This document shows positions 50,194 to 59,268 of a stretch of DNA of 64,000 nt, one piece after another (position 1 is the first letter of the stretch; every line of letters begins with the position of its first letter). Below the pieces are notes generated by a model. It was not told the origin of the DNA and made no database searches. It saw only the letters and a list, made by a program, of their open reading frames with translations. Position numbers and translations under genes: made by a program. This stretch comes from Burkholderia sp. IMCC1007 (lineage in GTDB: Bacteria > Pseudomonadota > Gammaproteobacteria > Burkholderiales > Burkholderiaceae): contig NZ_JAPVQY010000006.1 of assembly GCF_027257875.1 (NCBI RefSeq), forward strand, positions 182,262 through 246,261, written 5' to 3'.

Positions 50194-51626
50194 AGCGCGC
50201 ATTCGCCGTGCTTGCCGCCAGCATGCTGGCCGCTTGCTCGATCGCGCCGCAGCCGCTCGCACCGGTGCCCGTCGAACGCGACCGGTTCCGCCATGCCGCG
50301 CCGCCGACCGACGAACGTGCGCCGTCGCTCGCCGCGTGGCCCGCCTGGTTCGGCGACCCGCGGCTCGGCAGCCTCGTCGACGCCGCGCTCGCGCACAACC
50401 TCGATATCCGCGCGGCGGCCGCGCGCGTCGCGCAGGCGCAGGCGCTCCTCGGCATGCGCGACGCGGCGCTGGCGCCGGTCGTGCGGATCGACCCGTCGTT
50501 CAGCCGCTCGCGCGTGTCCGGCACGGTCGACAACGCGCTGCCGAAGCGCACGATGCACAACTGGTCGGTTCCCGTCACCGCGAGCTACGAGATCGATCTA
50601 TGGGGCCGATTGCGCGGCGATGCGGACATCGGCGCGCAGAACGTGCGGCAGGCCGAGGCCGATCGCGATGCGGTCCGGCTGCGGATCGCGAGCGAGGTCG
50701 CGGCCGATTACCTGACGCTGCGTTACGTCGACGACGATCTCGCGACGCTCGAGCGCGCGATCGGGCTGCGGCGCACCGCGCTCGACGTGATCGCCGCACG
50801 CGTGCGGGCCGGCGCGGCGAGCGACCTCGACGCGCTGCGCGCATCGGCCGATCTCGATACCGCGCATGCCGATCTCGCGGAGAGCCGGCGGCTGCGCGAG
50901 AACCTCGTCGACGCGATTGCGGTGCTGACCGGCGTGTCGCCGACCGCGTTCGACATCGACACGCGCGCCGTGCCCGTACGCGTGCCGGATGTGCCGGCCG
51001 GGCTACCGTCGGCGCTGCTGGCACAACGCCCGGACGTGTTCGCGGCGGCCCGGCGCGCCGACGCGGCATCGCTCGAGCTGGGCATCGCGCGCACCGCGTG
51101 GCTGCCGAGCCTGACGCTGACCGCCGACGGCGGCTTCGCGACGCGCGACCTGCGCACGTTTCTCGACCGCAACAGCTCGCTGTGGGGCCTCGGCGCGAAC
51201 GTGGCGCTCACGCTGTTCGACGGCGGCAAGCGCGATGCCGCCGTGGCCGCCGCGCGGGCCGGGATGGACCTCGCCGATGCGAACTACCGCGCGGCCGCGA
51301 TCGCCGCATTGCGCGACGTGCAGGATGCGCTCAACGACATCGCCGCGCAAAAGGAGCGGATCCTGCGCTACGACAACGCGGTGCGTGCGACGGACGCGGC
51401 CGCGCGACTATCGCTGAGCCGCTACGCGCACGGTTACGTCAGCTACCTCGAAGTCATCGACGCCGATCGCGACGCATTGAATGCGCGGCGTCAGTGGATT
51501 CACAGCCGACAGGCGCTGGCCGTCGCGACGGTGAGTCTCGTGCGTGCGTTGGGCGGCGGGTGGACGCCGCCGACGCACGCGGGACGGGACGGGTTGCGCG
51601 ATGCGACGCAGGCCGACGCCAGGTGA
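50190..51626 (+). CDS. NodT/OprM-type outer-membrane efflux lipoprotein
   Basis: A 478-residue outer-membrane factor. The lipobox is LAACS with Cys16 as lipidation site. Two repeats of the TolC-like fold follow (ARVAQAQALLG at about 71, ARRADAASLELGIARTAWLPSL at about 288). It forms the exit duct of the tripartite pump encoded here with the DHA2 carrier and the fusion protein. The 4-base overlap with the upstream gene implies coupled translation. Confidence 0.94.
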   Translation: MKRAFAVLAASMLAACSIAPQPLAPVPVERDRFRHAAPPTDERAPSLAAWPAWFGDPRLGSLVDAALAHNLDIRAAAARVAQAQALLGMRDAALAPVVRIDPSFSRSRVSGTVDNALPKRTMHNWSVPVTASYEIDLWGRLRGDADIGAQNVRQAEADRDAVRLRIASEVAADYLTLRYVDDDLATLERAIGLRRTALDVIAARVRAGAASDLDALRASADLDTAHADLAESRRLRENLVDAIAVLTGVSPTAFDIDTRAVPVRVPDVPAGLPSALLAQRPDVFAAARRADAASLELGIARTAWLPSLTLTADGGFATRDLRTFLDRNSSLWGLGANVALTLFDGGKRDAAVAAARAGMDLADANYRAAAIAALRDVQDALNDIAAQKERILRYDNAVRATDAAARLSLSRYAHGYVSYLEVIDADRDALNARRQWIHSRQALAVATVSLVRALGGGWTPPTHAGRDGLRDATQADAR

Positions 51627-51666
51627 ATCCGGCAACCGACGCGCGCAGCGCGCGCTCGCACGCGCG

Positions 51667-52938
51667 TCAGGCCGGCGCGAGCCGGTGCGCATCCTCGCCG
51701 AGAAACCGGTGCACGAAGGTCACCGCCATCGCGCCTTCGCCGACTGCCGACGCGACGCGCTTGACCGAGCCCGACCTGACGTCTCCCGCCGCGAACGATC
51801 CCGGCACGCTCGTTTCGAGGTAGTACGGGCGGCGCTCGAGCGGCCATACGCGCTCGAACGCCGGACAGTCGTACAGGTCGCTGCCGGTCACGAGGTAACC
51901 GCCCGGATTGCGGATGATGTCGGTGTCCTTCGCCCAGTCGGTATTCGGCGCGCCGCCGATGCATACGAACAGGCGCGTGGCCGGCACGCGTTCGCGCGTG
52001 CCGTCTTCCGAATGCAGCTCGATCGCGTCGAGCCAGCCGTCGCCGTACAGCGCGCCGACCGTCGACCGATAGCGGACCGCGATGTTCGGCGTGCGCTCGA
52101 TCCGGTCGATCAGATAGCGCGACAACGTGTCGGCGAGCGACGCGCCGCGCACGAGCATCGTCACCTCGCACGCATGCCGCGAGAAATTCATCGCGGCCTG
52201 CCCGGCCGAATTGCCGCCGCCGACGATGAACACCTGCTCGCCCGCGCACATCGGCGCCTCGCTCGACCCGGCGCCGTAAAACAGCCCGGCATTGAGAAAC
52301 GCGGGCTCCTCCGGCAGTCCGAGGCTCCGGTATTCGATGCCGGTCGCGCAGATGTTCGAGCGGGCGACGAGAACCGATCCATCGGCGAGGTCGACGTGGA
52401 TCTTGCCGTCGACGAACGTCGCATGCACGCCCTCGCGCATCGTCAGCAGCTCGACGCCGAACTTCATCGCCTGCTCGCGGGCGCGCTCCGCGAGTTCCGC
52501 GCCCGGAATGCCGTCGGGAAACCCCATGTAGTTCTCGATCAGCGAGCTCGTGCCGGCCTGCCCGCCCACCGCGCCGCGCTCGATCAGCACCGCGCGCAGC
52601 CCCTCGGAAGCCGCGTAGACGGCCGCCGACAGCCCGGCCGGGCCCGCGCCGTAGATCGACACGTCGTACTCGACGAAGCGCGGCCTCGCGACCCAGCCGA
52701 GCCGCGCGGCGATCTCGGCCAGCGTCGGCTGATACAGGCACGAGCCGTCCGGAAAGATCACGACCGGCAGCCGGATGTCGCGCAGCGGCGCGATCCCGAG
52801 CTCGCGTGTGCAGTCGGCGTCGGACGTCAGTGCGCACCAGTCGTACGCGACCATGCGCCGCTGCAGGAAATCGCGGATCGCGTACGCATCCTTGCTGTGC
52901 GGCAGACCGACGATCCGGATGTGCTGCAACTGAACCAT
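51667..52938 (-). CDS. Thioredoxin-reductase-like FAD oxidoreductase lacking the CxxC motif
   Basis: A 423-residue protein. Residues 1-85 look like a glutaredoxin/thioredoxin-fold domain without a CxxC (IRIVGLPHSKDAYAIRDFL...), and residues 92-423 are a thioredoxin-reductase-like FAD/NAD(P)H module (SIYGAGPAGLSAAVYAASEG, VGGQAGTSSLIENYMGF, VFIVGGGNSAGQAA). The redox-active CxxC of true thioredoxin reductase is absent from the NADPH domain, so electrons must go elsewhere. It is divergent from a UBP zinc-finger gene, an association I recall from other bacteria. Physiological role unknown. Confidence 0.88.
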   Translation of the reverse strand: MVQLQHIRIVGLPHSKDAYAIRDFLQRRMVAYDWCALTSDADCTRELGIAPLRDIRLPVVIFPDGSCLYQPTLAEIAARLGWVARPRFVEYDVSIYGAGPAGLSAAVYAASEGLRAVLIERGAVGGQAGTSSLIENYMGFPDGIPGAELAERAREQAMKFGVELLTMREGVHATFVDGKIHVDLADGSVLVARSNICATGIEYRSLGLPEEPAFLNAGLFYGAGSSEAPMCAGEQVFIVGGGNSAGQAAMNFSRHACEVTMLVRGASLADTLSRYLIDRIERTPNIAVRYRSTVGALYGDGWLDAIELHSEDGTRERVPATRLFVCIGGAPNTDWAKDTDIIRNPGGYLVTGSDLYDCPAFERVWPLERRPYYLETSVPGSFAAGDVRSGSVKRVASAVGEGAMAVTFVHRFLGEDAHRLAPA

Positions 52939-53168
52939 GGGCGCCTCCCGAGAATGTCGATGTCGGATGCGGTCCGGGCTTTACAACGCACAACACGTCC
53001 GGACGCACCCGCGACTCTACGCTGCACCCATGCACTGCACGCTCGATTTAAGAACAATTAATCCGCAGCCGCGCCACGCCGCCGCACAATGCCGCTATCC
53101 GTCACGCTTGCGGCATCGCGCCGGCCGCGCCGCAAGCATTGCTCCCCGCGCCGGCACCGGAGCCCAGG

Positions 53169-53441
53169 ATGGCCAACGCCTGCACCCATCTCGACGAAGC
53201 GCGCGTGCTGCACACCGACAAGGACTACTGCGAGGAATGCGTGAAATCCGGCAGCCGCTGGGTCCATTTGCGGATGTGCCTGGTCTGCGGACACGTCGGC
53301 TGCTGCGATTCGTCGCCGAATCGCCACGCGAGCCGGCATTTCCGCGAAACCGGACACCGGCTCGTCCGCTCAATCGAACCCGGCGAGCGCTGGATCTGGT
53401 GCTACGCGGACGAAGTCGTCGCCGGCGAAATCCCGTCCTGA
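53169..53441 (+). CDS. Small UBP-type zinc-finger protein
   Basis: A 90-residue protein that is almost all one ZnF-UBP domain. Probable zinc ligands are Cys5, His7, Cys21, Cys24, Cys37, Cys40, Cys45, His53, His57 and His63, with the hallmark CLVCGHVGCCDSSPNRHASRHF-type core (in two pieces: CLVCGHVGCC and HASRHF). In eukaryotes this fold binds the free C-terminus of ubiquitin; bacteria lack ubiquitin, so another C-terminal or small-molecule ligand is likely. It is divergent from a thioredoxin-reductase-like gene with 230 bases between. The ATG at 53169 has CCAGG upstream. Confidence 0.9.
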   Translation: MANACTHLDEARVLHTDKDYCEECVKSGSRWVHLRMCLVCGHVGCCDSSPNRHASRHFRETGHRLVRSIEPGERWIWCYADEVVAGEIPS

Positions 53442-53553
53442 TGCCGCGCGCGGCGCGATCGGCGCCGGTCGGTACGTGATTCGCGCCGGTTCCGGACCAA
53501 GGGTTAACACGACTCGATCACGGCTTTACGCTGCGCCGCTTTTCCGCCTAGAA

Positions 53554-53584
53554 TTTATCGAACGATCACTTATCTATCGATAAA
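53554..53584. promoter_or_regulatory. Dyad TTTATCGA-N15-TCGATAAA
   Basis: Perfect 8-base arms in an AT-rich patch about 125 bases before the amidohydrolase start. The centre also holds AACGATCA. A repressor of the TetR type would fit; none is adjacent. Confidence 0.45.
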
Positions 53585-53708
53585 CAATGGGTACGCCATG
53601 CCCGCCTCGCGACGTGCTGTTCGACACGCAGCGCGTCGAAGGCGAGCTTGCCATCCTGCCGCGCCACGGCGCGCGCCAACACGACAATCACGACCTGGAG
53701 ACAATCCG

Positions 53709-54857
53709 ATGACCTGCTCCTGCTGCATGTCCACCGGGCGGCGCCGCGTGCTCGGCGCATTCGCCGCGCTCGCCGGCGCGGCCATTGCCGCGCGCCCCGC
53801 GTCGGCCGCGGAACCGGCTTCCGCGCCGGCCGCCTCGGCCGATTCGTCAGCCTCGGCCGCGCTCGCGACCCACCGCCCGCGCTCGATCGACATCCACGCG
53901 CACTATTACCCGGAGAGCTTCTGCGATCTGGTCGGCGGCGAAGGCAAGCGGTTCGGCGGCGCGTTCGCGTGCGACGATACGACGTTCACGTTCCGCACGC
54001 CGGCCGGCGGCCTCGGGCCGCTGCCGATGAAATTCATCGACGTCGATGCGCGGCTCAAGGACATGGACGCTTCCGGCGTCGACGTGCAGGCGCTGTCGCT
54101 GAGCGTGCCGATGGCGTACTGGGGCGACCGGCCGTTCAACGCGAAACTGGCGCGCGCATGGAATACGGCCGCGTCGCGCGTGCACCAGCGGCATCCGACC
54201 CGCTTCGTCGTACTCGCGACGCTGCCGATGCTCGATGCGACCGACGCGATCGACGAACTCGAGCATGCGGCGGCGCTGCCGGGCGTGCGCGGCGTGTACA
54301 TGGGCACGAACATCGACAACCGCGACCTCGACGATCCGCGGTTCGCGCCGGTGTTCGCGCGCATCGAGCAGCTCGGGCTGCCGGTGTTCCTGCATCCGCA
54401 GCAAACCGTCGGCGGTGCGCGCCTCGGCGATTTCTACCTGAGCAACCTGCTCGGCAACCCGTTCGATACGGCGATCGCCGGATCCCACCTGATCCTCGGC
54501 GGCGTGCTCGATCGCCATCCGGCGCTGCACTTCACGCTGCCGCATGCGGGTGGCGCGCTGCCGATCCTCGTCGGCCGGCTGGACGCAGGCTGGACCGCCC
54601 GGCCGGAAACGCGCCGGCTCGCGCACAAGCCGAGCAGCTATCTGCGGCGCTTCAGCTACGACACGGTGTCCCACTCGGGGCCGGTGCTGAGCTTCCTGAT
54701 CGAGAACGTCGGTATCGACCGCCTCGTGCTCGGCAGCGACTATTGCTTCGACATGGGCTACGCGCAACCGGTGCGCTTTCTCGATCGGCTGGACCTCAGC
54801 GCCGACCAGCGCGCGATGGTGCTCGGCGGCAATGCGGGCCGGCTGCTGCGGATCTAG
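53709..54857 (+). CDS. Exported amidohydrolase (ACMSD-like)
   Basis: A 382-residue amidohydrolase-family protein like 2-amino-3-carboxymuconate-6-semialdehyde decarboxylase. A twin-arginine-type signal (TGRRRVLGAFAALAGAAIAA, about 9-28) is followed by an alanine-rich linker. Metal ligands appear as DIHAHYYPE (about 60-68), FLHPQQ and PHAGGALP, and the late aspartate in LGSDYCFDM. Family members decarboxylate or hydrolyse aromatic-derived acids. Export is unusual for ACMSD, so a periplasmic substrate is implied. GGAG precedes the ATG at 53709. Confidence 0.88.
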   Translation: MTCSCCMSTGRRRVLGAFAALAGAAIAARPASAAEPASAPAASADSSASAALATHRPRSIDIHAHYYPESFCDLVGGEGKRFGGAFACDDTTFTFRTPAGGLGPLPMKFIDVDARLKDMDASGVDVQALSLSVPMAYWGDRPFNAKLARAWNTAASRVHQRHPTRFVVLATLPMLDATDAIDELEHAAALPGVRGVYMGTNIDNRDLDDPRFAPVFARIEQLGLPVFLHPQQTVGGARLGDFYLSNLLGNPFDTAIAGSHLILGGVLDRHPALHFTLPHAGGALPILVGRLDAGWTARPETRRLAHKPSSYLRRFSYDTVSHSGPVLSFLIENVGIDRLVLGSDYCFDMGYAQPVRFLDRLDLSADQRAMVLGGNAGRLLRI

Positions 54858-55132
54858 CGCCCACGTACCGCGCGCACCCGGACCGGGGCCGAACGCCGTT
54901 AAGAACGTTTCAGCCCCGCTTCAGGAAATGCTGCCGACGTCTGCGTAGACTGGCTGCATGAGCGAGCGCACGGGCAAGCGCCTGCGTGCCATTTCGATCG
55001 ATGGAGTGACGAGTTGAATCCTGTTGCCAATCACCGCCGCGCTGCAACGCGTTCGCGGCCCGGCCGGCGGATGCACGATGGCCGATACGCGCATCGTGCA
55101 ACGTGCGGTGCACCGCTTCGCGGGGAGCGCAC

Positions 55133-56413
55133 ATGAAGCACAAACGACTCTGGTTCGGCGCGGCCGGCATCGCGGTCGTCGGCCTGGCGGTCGCGATCGG
55201 CATCACGGTCCGGCCGTCGATCGCGCCGATCGATCCGCCCGCCGCCGCATCGTTCGATCCGCAGCTGGTGCGCGCGGGCGCGCGCGTCGTCGCGCTGGGC
55301 GACTGCGTCGTGTGCCACACCGCGAAGGACGGCAAGCCGTTCGCGGGCGGCCTGCCGCTCGCGACGCCGTTCGGCACGATCTACGCGACCAACATCACGC
55401 CGGATCCGGAAACCGGCATCGGCCGCTGGTCGCGCGACGCGTTCGCCCGTGCACTGCGCACCGGCATCGGGCGCAACGGCCAGCCGCTCTACCCGGCGTT
55501 TCCTTATATTCACTTCACGCGGATGTCGGACGACGACATCGCGGCGGCCTATGCGTACCTGATGACGCGCACGCCGGTTCGCGCGACGACGCCCGCCAAC
55601 GACCTGGTATTTCCGCTGAACTTCCGGCCGCTGGTGGCGTTCTGGAACGTGCTGTTCCTGCACGAAGGCGCGTATCGGCCCGACCCGGCGCAGTCCGCGC
55701 AATGGAACCGCGGCAGGATGCTCGTCGACGGGCTCGGCCACTGCGCGTCGTGCCATTCGCCGCTGAACGCGATCGGCGGCGAACGCAGCGGCCGCGCCTT
55801 CGACGGCGGCATCGTCGACGGCTGGGAAGCGCCGCCGCTCAATGCGCTCGGCCAGGCCGCGCGGCCCTGGACGCAGGCGCAGCTCGTCACGTACCTGCGC
55901 ACCGGCCGCGCGAGCGAGCATGGCGCGGCGGCCGGGCCGATGCTGCCCGTCACGCGCGACCTCGCGACGGTGCCGGTCGAGGACGTCGACGCGATCGCCG
56001 CGTACATCCTGTCGCTTCAGAAGCCGGCGAGCGCACGTGCGGCCGCGAACCCGGTCGAACGCGCCGCGACGACGCCGGCCGCGCAACGCGGCGCCGTGCT
56101 GTTCCAGGCGTCGTGCGCGCAGTGCCACGGGCCGGCCGCGCCGATGCAGTCGATCGGCGAGCGGCCGACGCTTTCGTTCAGCACGGCGGTGAACGCGGAC
56201 ACGCCGCGCAACGCGATCCAGATGATGTTCAACGGGATCGGCTGGCACGGCGAGGACACGCTCAACTACATGCCGTCGTTCATCGACCAGTACGACGACG
56301 CGCAGATCGCCGATCTCGCCGCGTACGTTCGCGAGACCTATACCGATCGCCCTGCATGGTCGGGCGTCGACGCGATGGCCGCACAGCTCAGAAAAGAGGA
56401 CTCCGCACGATGA
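55133..56413 (+). CDS. Triheme c-type cytochrome, membrane-anchored
   Basis: A 426-residue cytochrome with an N-terminal membrane anchor or signal (about 6-24) and three CxxCH haem sites: CVVCH (58-62), CASCH (204-208) and CAQCH (328-332). It resembles the cytochrome subunits of alcohol and nicotinate-type dehydrogenases. It passes electrons from the molybdenum enzyme encoded downstream to the respiratory chain. Its stop overlaps the 2Fe-2S gene start by 4 bases. Confidence 0.94.
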   Translation: MKHKRLWFGAAGIAVVGLAVAIGITVRPSIAPIDPPAAASFDPQLVRAGARVVALGDCVVCHTAKDGKPFAGGLPLATPFGTIYATNITPDPETGIGRWSRDAFARALRTGIGRNGQPLYPAFPYIHFTRMSDDDIAAAYAYLMTRTPVRATTPANDLVFPLNFRPLVAFWNVLFLHEGAYRPDPAQSAQWNRGRMLVDGLGHCASCHSPLNAIGGERSGRAFDGGIVDGWEAPPLNALGQAARPWTQAQLVTYLRTGRASEHGAAAGPMLPVTRDLATVPVEDVDAIAAYILSLQKPASARAAANPVERAATTPAAQRGAVLFQASCAQCHGPAAPMQSIGERPTLSFSTAVNADTPRNAIQMMFNGIGWHGEDTLNYMPSFIDQYDDAQIADLAAYVRETYTDRPAWSGVDAMAAQLRKEDSAR

Positions 56414-56910
56414 TCACCCTCACCGTCAACGGCGTGCGGCACACGCTGGACATCGATCCGTCCACGCCGCTGCTGTACGCGCTGCGCAACGACCTGCACC
56501 TGCATGGCGCGAAGTTCGGCTGCGGCCTCGGGCAATGCGGCGCCTGCACCGTGATCGTCGACGGCAAGCCGACGTTCTCGTGCCTGATGCCGGTGGCCGC
56601 GGTCGGCGCGCGCAACGTGCGCACCATCGAGAGCCTCGGCAGCGCCGACCATCCGGGGCCGCTGCAGCGTGCGTTTCTCGAGCATCAGGCCGCGCAGTGC
56701 GGTTACTGCATCGCCGGCATGATCATGCGCGCGCAGGCGCTGCTCGAACGCAATCCGAAACCGACCGAGCAGGAGCTGCGCACGCACATGGAACCCAATC
56801 TGTGCCGCTGCGGCACGCACATGCGGATTCTCGCGGCCGTGCGCTCGGTCGCCGGGCTGCCGGCGCCGGAACCCGCTTCCGCTCCCGTCATGATCAGCAA
56901 GGCACTGTGA
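56410..56910 (+). CDS. 2Fe-2S subunit of a molybdenum hydroxylase
   Basis: A 166-residue xanthine-oxidase-type small subunit. The plant-ferredoxin cluster ligands are Cys38, Cys43, Cys46 and Cys58 (GCGLGQCGAC...SC), and the second cluster uses CGYC (about 97-100) and CRCG (about 132-135). It sits between the triheme cytochrome and the molybdopterin subunit, overlapping the first by 4 bases and the second by 1 base, so the three make one operon and one complex, as in isoquinoline 1-oxidoreductase or nicotinate dehydrogenase. Confidence 0.95.
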   Translation: MITLTVNGVRHTLDIDPSTPLLYALRNDLHLHGAKFGCGLGQCGACTVIVDGKPTFSCLMPVAAVGARNVRTIESLGSADHPGPLQRAFLEHQAAQCGYCIAGMIMRAQALLERNPKPTEQELRTHMEPNLCRCGTHMRILAAVRSVAGLPAPEPASAPVMISKAL

Positions 56911-59171
56911 TGAACTCCCACGACGACATCGACGAAGGCCGCCGGCACTTCATCGTCTCCGGCGCGCTGTTCGTCGCGTTCACCCTCGCGCCGGCCGCGC
57001 GCGCGGCCGCGCAGCTCGTGATCGCCGACGAAGGCGCCGCCGTGCACGTGGCGAAAGCCACGCAGGCGCTCGCCGGCAGTCTGAAGACCAATCCGCTGCT
57101 CGACGCGTGGATCAAGATCGCGCCCGACGGCAAGGTCACCGTGTTTACCGGCAAGGTCGAGCTCGGCACCGGCGTGCGCACCGCGCTGCTGCAGGTGGCC
57201 GCCGAGGAACTCGACATGAAGCCGTCGCTGATCACGTTCCTGACGGCCGACACCGGCGCGTCGCCCGACGAAGGCTTGACCGCCGGCAGTCACACGATGG
57301 CCGACAGCGGCTCCGCGCTGCTGAACGCGGCCGCGCAGGTGCGCGCGCTGCTGGTGGAAGGCGCGGCGAAGCGCTTCGGCGTCGATCCGCGCACGCTGAC
57401 GACCGCCGACGCGGTGATCAAGGCGCCCGACGGCCGCACGATGACCTACGGCGACGCGATCCGCACGGTCGACCTGCACCGCAATGCGGCGCCCACGTCG
57501 CCGCTGAAGAACCCGGCGACGTTCGCCGTGATCGGCACGTCGCTGCCGCGCGTCGACATCCCGAACAAGTTGACGGGCGGCGTCAGCTACGTGCAGGACA
57601 TGCAGTTTCCCGGCATGCTGCACGCGCGCGTCGTGATGCCGCCGGTGTACGACGCGAAGCTGCTGTCGTTCGACGAGGCCGCGATCCTGAAGCTGCCGGG
57701 CGTCGTGCGGATCGTGCGCAACGGCAGCATGCTCGCGGTGGTCGCGCAGGGCGAGTGGCAGGCGGTGGTCGCGCAGCGCGCGCTCGCAGCCGGCTGCCGC
57801 TGGTCGCCGGGCCGCAAGCTGCCGGATCGCAGCACCGTTCACGCGGATCTCAAACGGATCTCGACGCAGCGCATCGAGATCGCGAACACGCGTACGGCCA
57901 CCGCGCCGGCCGTGAAGACGCTCAACGCGACGTTCCTGAAGCACTACCTGCTGCACGGGTCGATCGGGCCGTCGTGCTCGGTCGCGCATCTCGAGAACGG
58001 GATGATGACGGTGTGGACCCACTCGCAGGGCGTCTATCCGCTGCGCGACGCGCTCGCCGAGATGCTGTCGATGCCGAAGGACAGCGTGCGCTGCATTCAC
58101 ACCGAGGGCTCGGGCTGCTACGGACACAACGCGGCGGACGACGCGGCCGCGCACGCGGCGCTGATCGCCGCCGCGATGCCGGGCAAGCCGATTCGCGTGC
58201 AGTGGATGCGCGAACAGGAACACACGTGGGATCACTTCACGCCGGCGATGGTGACCGAGATCAGCGCATCGCTCGATGCGAACGGCCGCATCGTCGACTG
58301 GAACTACGCGTTGTGGAGCAGCTCGCACAACGAGCGGATCGTCAACGCCGGCCGGCTGCTGCCCGCGCGGATGCTGGAGCCGCCGTTCGTGCCGGCGCCG
58401 TCGACGCCGATGCTGCAACCGGAGGGCGGCGCCGACCGCAACGCGATTCCGCTGTATGCGCTGCCGAACCAGCACATCGTCAACAACTTCTCGCCGACGA
58501 TGCCGCTGCAGACGTCCGCGATGCGCTCGCTCGGCGCGCATACCAACATCTGGGCGATCGAAAGCTTCATGGACGAGCTCGCGCGTGCGGCCGGCGTCGA
58601 TCCGGTCGAATTCCGGCTGCGTCACATGGAAGACCCTCGCGCGCGGCAGGTGATCCAGCTCGCCGCGACGCACTTCGGCTGGCCGCGGCCGCCGCGTGCG
58701 CGCAATCGCGGCGTCGGCTTCGCGTTCGGCAAGTACAAGAACCTGATGGCGTACGTCGCGATCGCGGTCGAGGTATCGGTCGTGCCGGAAACCGGCCAGG
58801 TGACGCTCGAGCACGCGGAAGCGGCCGTCGATGCCGGCCAGATCGTGTCGCCGAACGGCATCCGCAACCAGATCGAGGGCGGCATCGTGCAGGCCGCGAG
58901 CTGGACGCTGTACGAGGCGCTGAAGTACGACACCGAGCGGATTCGCAGCTTCGACTGGAGCAGCTATCCGATCCTGCGCTTCTCGGCCGCGCCGCAGAGC
59001 GTGAAGGTCCATCTGGTCAATCGCCCCGGCGCGCCGTTTCTCGGCGCGGCCGAGGCGTCGATGGGGCCGACCGCCGGCGCGCTGGCCAACGCGATCTTCG
59101 ACGCGACCGGCCAGCGCATGCGCGAAATGCCGTTCGCCGGCGACGCGCTGAGAAAACGCATCGACGCATAG
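56910..59171 (+). CDS. Molybdopterin-binding aldehyde/isoquinoline oxidoreductase large subunit
   Basis: A 753-residue molybdopterin enzyme of the IorB/xanthine-dehydrogenase superfamily. A Tat-like signal is present (EGRRHFIVSGALFVAF, about 9-24), so the complex is probably exported. Mo-pterin segments include KVELGTGVRTAL (about 76-87), GSGCYGHNAADDAA (about 404) and LGAAEASMGP, with the late conserved glutamate in GAAEAS. The oxidised substrate could be an aldehyde or N-heteroaromatic ring. Electrons go by way of the 2Fe-2S subunit to the triheme cytochrome. Confidence 0.93.
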   Translation: MNSHDDIDEGRRHFIVSGALFVAFTLAPAARAAAQLVIADEGAAVHVAKATQALAGSLKTNPLLDAWIKIAPDGKVTVFTGKVELGTGVRTALLQVAAEELDMKPSLITFLTADTGASPDEGLTAGSHTMADSGSALLNAAAQVRALLVEGAAKRFGVDPRTLTTADAVIKAPDGRTMTYGDAIRTVDLHRNAAPTSPLKNPATFAVIGTSLPRVDIPNKLTGGVSYVQDMQFPGMLHARVVMPPVYDAKLLSFDEAAILKLPGVVRIVRNGSMLAVVAQGEWQAVVAQRALAAGCRWSPGRKLPDRSTVHADLKRISTQRIEIANTRTATAPAVKTLNATFLKHYLLHGSIGPSCSVAHLENGMMTVWTHSQGVYPLRDALAEMLSMPKDSVRCIHTEGSGCYGHNAADDAAAHAALIAAAMPGKPIRVQWMREQEHTWDHFTPAMVTEISASLDANGRIVDWNYALWSSSHNERIVNAGRLLPARMLEPPFVPAPSTPMLQPEGGADRNAIPLYALPNQHIVNNFSPTMPLQTSAMRSLGAHTNIWAIESFMDELARAAGVDPVEFRLRHMEDPRARQVIQLAATHFGWPRPPRARNRGVGFAFGKYKNLMAYVAIAVEVSVVPETGQVTLEHAEAAVDAGQIVSPNGIRNQIEGGIVQAASWTLYEALKYDTERIRSFDWSSYPILRFSAAPQSVKVHLVNRPGAPFLGAAEASMGPTAGALANAIFDATGQRMREMPFAGDALRKRIDA

Positions 59172-59268
59172 CGGTTCGGTCTCGCACGCTGCGCACTACG
59201 CGATTTTTGACAAGACGGCGCCGGCACGTACCGGCGCCGCAAGCCGACAGGATGGAGAACTTCCGACG

